A program made the position numbers and the translations under genes. DNA of 6,085 bases from Chloroflexota bacterium. Its GTDB lineage: Bacteria > Chloroflexota > Chloroflexia > Thermomicrobiales > UBA6265. Under the pieces are notes generated by a model, which searched no databases, was not told where the DNA came from, and saw nothing but the letters and a program-made list of their open reading frames with translations. The stretch spans positions 1 to 6,085 of the forward strand of contig JAEZJB010000325.1 of the NCBI GenBank assembly GCA_023415845.1, written 5' to 3'. This document shows, piece after piece, positions 5,816 to 6,085 of the stretch (position 1 is the first letter of the stretch; every line of letters begins with the position of its first letter).

Positions 5816-6085
5816 TCAGCGCGAAACCGGCGGCCCGCATGGCTGCGAGGTTTCGACTGACTGCCGGCTGCATCGTGGTGCAATGCAGCCCCGAACCGAC
5901 ATCCACATTGACTCCGCCTAAGCACATCCAATGCGGGAACCAATCCCGACAGGACATCACTGTTCCCAACACCTTCGCCAGTCACGCGAGACAGTGGTGG
6001 TGGCCCGAAATCCCCGTACCCCAATTCACAGCCTGCCCATCGTCCTCGTCACAGACGCAGGCGTGCTGGCAAGACTGCGGATTAC

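Larger units (their letters stand above)
5682..5972 (-). pseudogene. Possible decayed small HTH regulator (weak)
   Basis: A 96-codon frame opened by GTG with only a weak upstream ribosome-binding site. Residues 29-52, read as LHCTTMQPAVSRNLAAMRAA followed by GFAL, resemble the recognition helix region of ArsR-type regulators, where Q-P-A-V-S-R-x-L-x-x-L-R-x-A-G-L is common. The preceding GGVNVDVGSG could be the remains of the positioning helix. What follows (LTRQCLASRNHADG) does not look like the usual beta wing, and no normal N-terminus is seen. The same bases form exact hairpins at 5866-5890 and 5822-5855, so the resemblance may be accidental. This is a remnant at best. Confidence 0.2.
5529..6085. 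other. 557-base upstream region with no confident gene, rich in inverted repeats
   Basis: No reading frame here has both convincing protein character and a good start. No promoter with both a -35 and a -10 box is clear on the minus strand; TTGACG at 5737-5732 lacks a matching -10 at 17 nt. The region presumably carries the promoter and control sites of the operon that begins at 5528. It contains the stem at 5572-5609, exact palindromes at 5725-5737 and 5801-5815, and further stems at 5764-5798, 5822-5855 and 5866-5890. One minus-strand frame (5972-5682) includes an HTH-like segment. Nothing distinctive is seen in about 5973-6085. Confidence 0.6.

Noticed and set aside
5782..6024. An 80-codon minus-strand frame in the upstream region
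   Set aside because: It has no ribosome-binding site, no recognisable motif and overlaps another weak frame and several stems.

Overview
The window looks like part of a moderately GC-rich bacterial chromosome. All supported genes lie on the minus strand, so transcription runs from high to low coordinates. The protein styles fit Chloroflexota, and most likely a Thermomicrobia-like lineage. The main clues are a family-5 solute-binding protein with a twin-arginine leader of the form SRRDMVKQAAALGL and no lipobox, Dpp-type permeases, and a Gfo/Idh/MocA oxidoreductase with a PYSHA motif. This taxonomic placement is inferred from sequence style, not from a search.

Layout in transcription order: (1) 6085-5529, 557 bases without a confident gene, rich in exact inverted repeats and holding a weak HTH-like reading frame; (2) 5528-3780, an exported family-5 solute-binding protein; (3) 3779-3704, a short intercistronic gap with a perfect 12-bp hairpin; (4) 3703-2759, a DppB-like permease; (5) 2762-1713, a DppC-like permease whose start overlaps the previous stop as ATGA; (6) 1711-329, a cytoplasmic beta-propeller protein resembling glycosyl hydrolases, starting one base after the previous stop; (7) 328-198, a short gap; (8) 197-1, the first 65 codons of a Gfo/Idh/MocA-family NAD(P)-dependent oxidoreductase, cut by the window edge.

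The spacing (an ATGA overlap, a 1-nt gap and a 76-nt gap) supports one transcription unit from the binding protein to the propeller protein, possibly continuing into the oxidoreductase. The likely logic is capture of a solute outside the membrane, import through the DppB/DppC pore, then cytoplasmic processing by the propeller protein and oxidoreductase. The two enzyme-like genes suggest a glycoside, oligosaccharide or modified sugar rather than a peptide. No ATP-binding subunit is present in the window, so the transporter must draw its ATPases from further downstream or elsewhere.

The least described parts are the propeller protein, the strong hairpin between the binding protein and permease genes, and the repeat-rich leader. 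I see no CRISPR array, insertion sequence, tRNA or rRNA.
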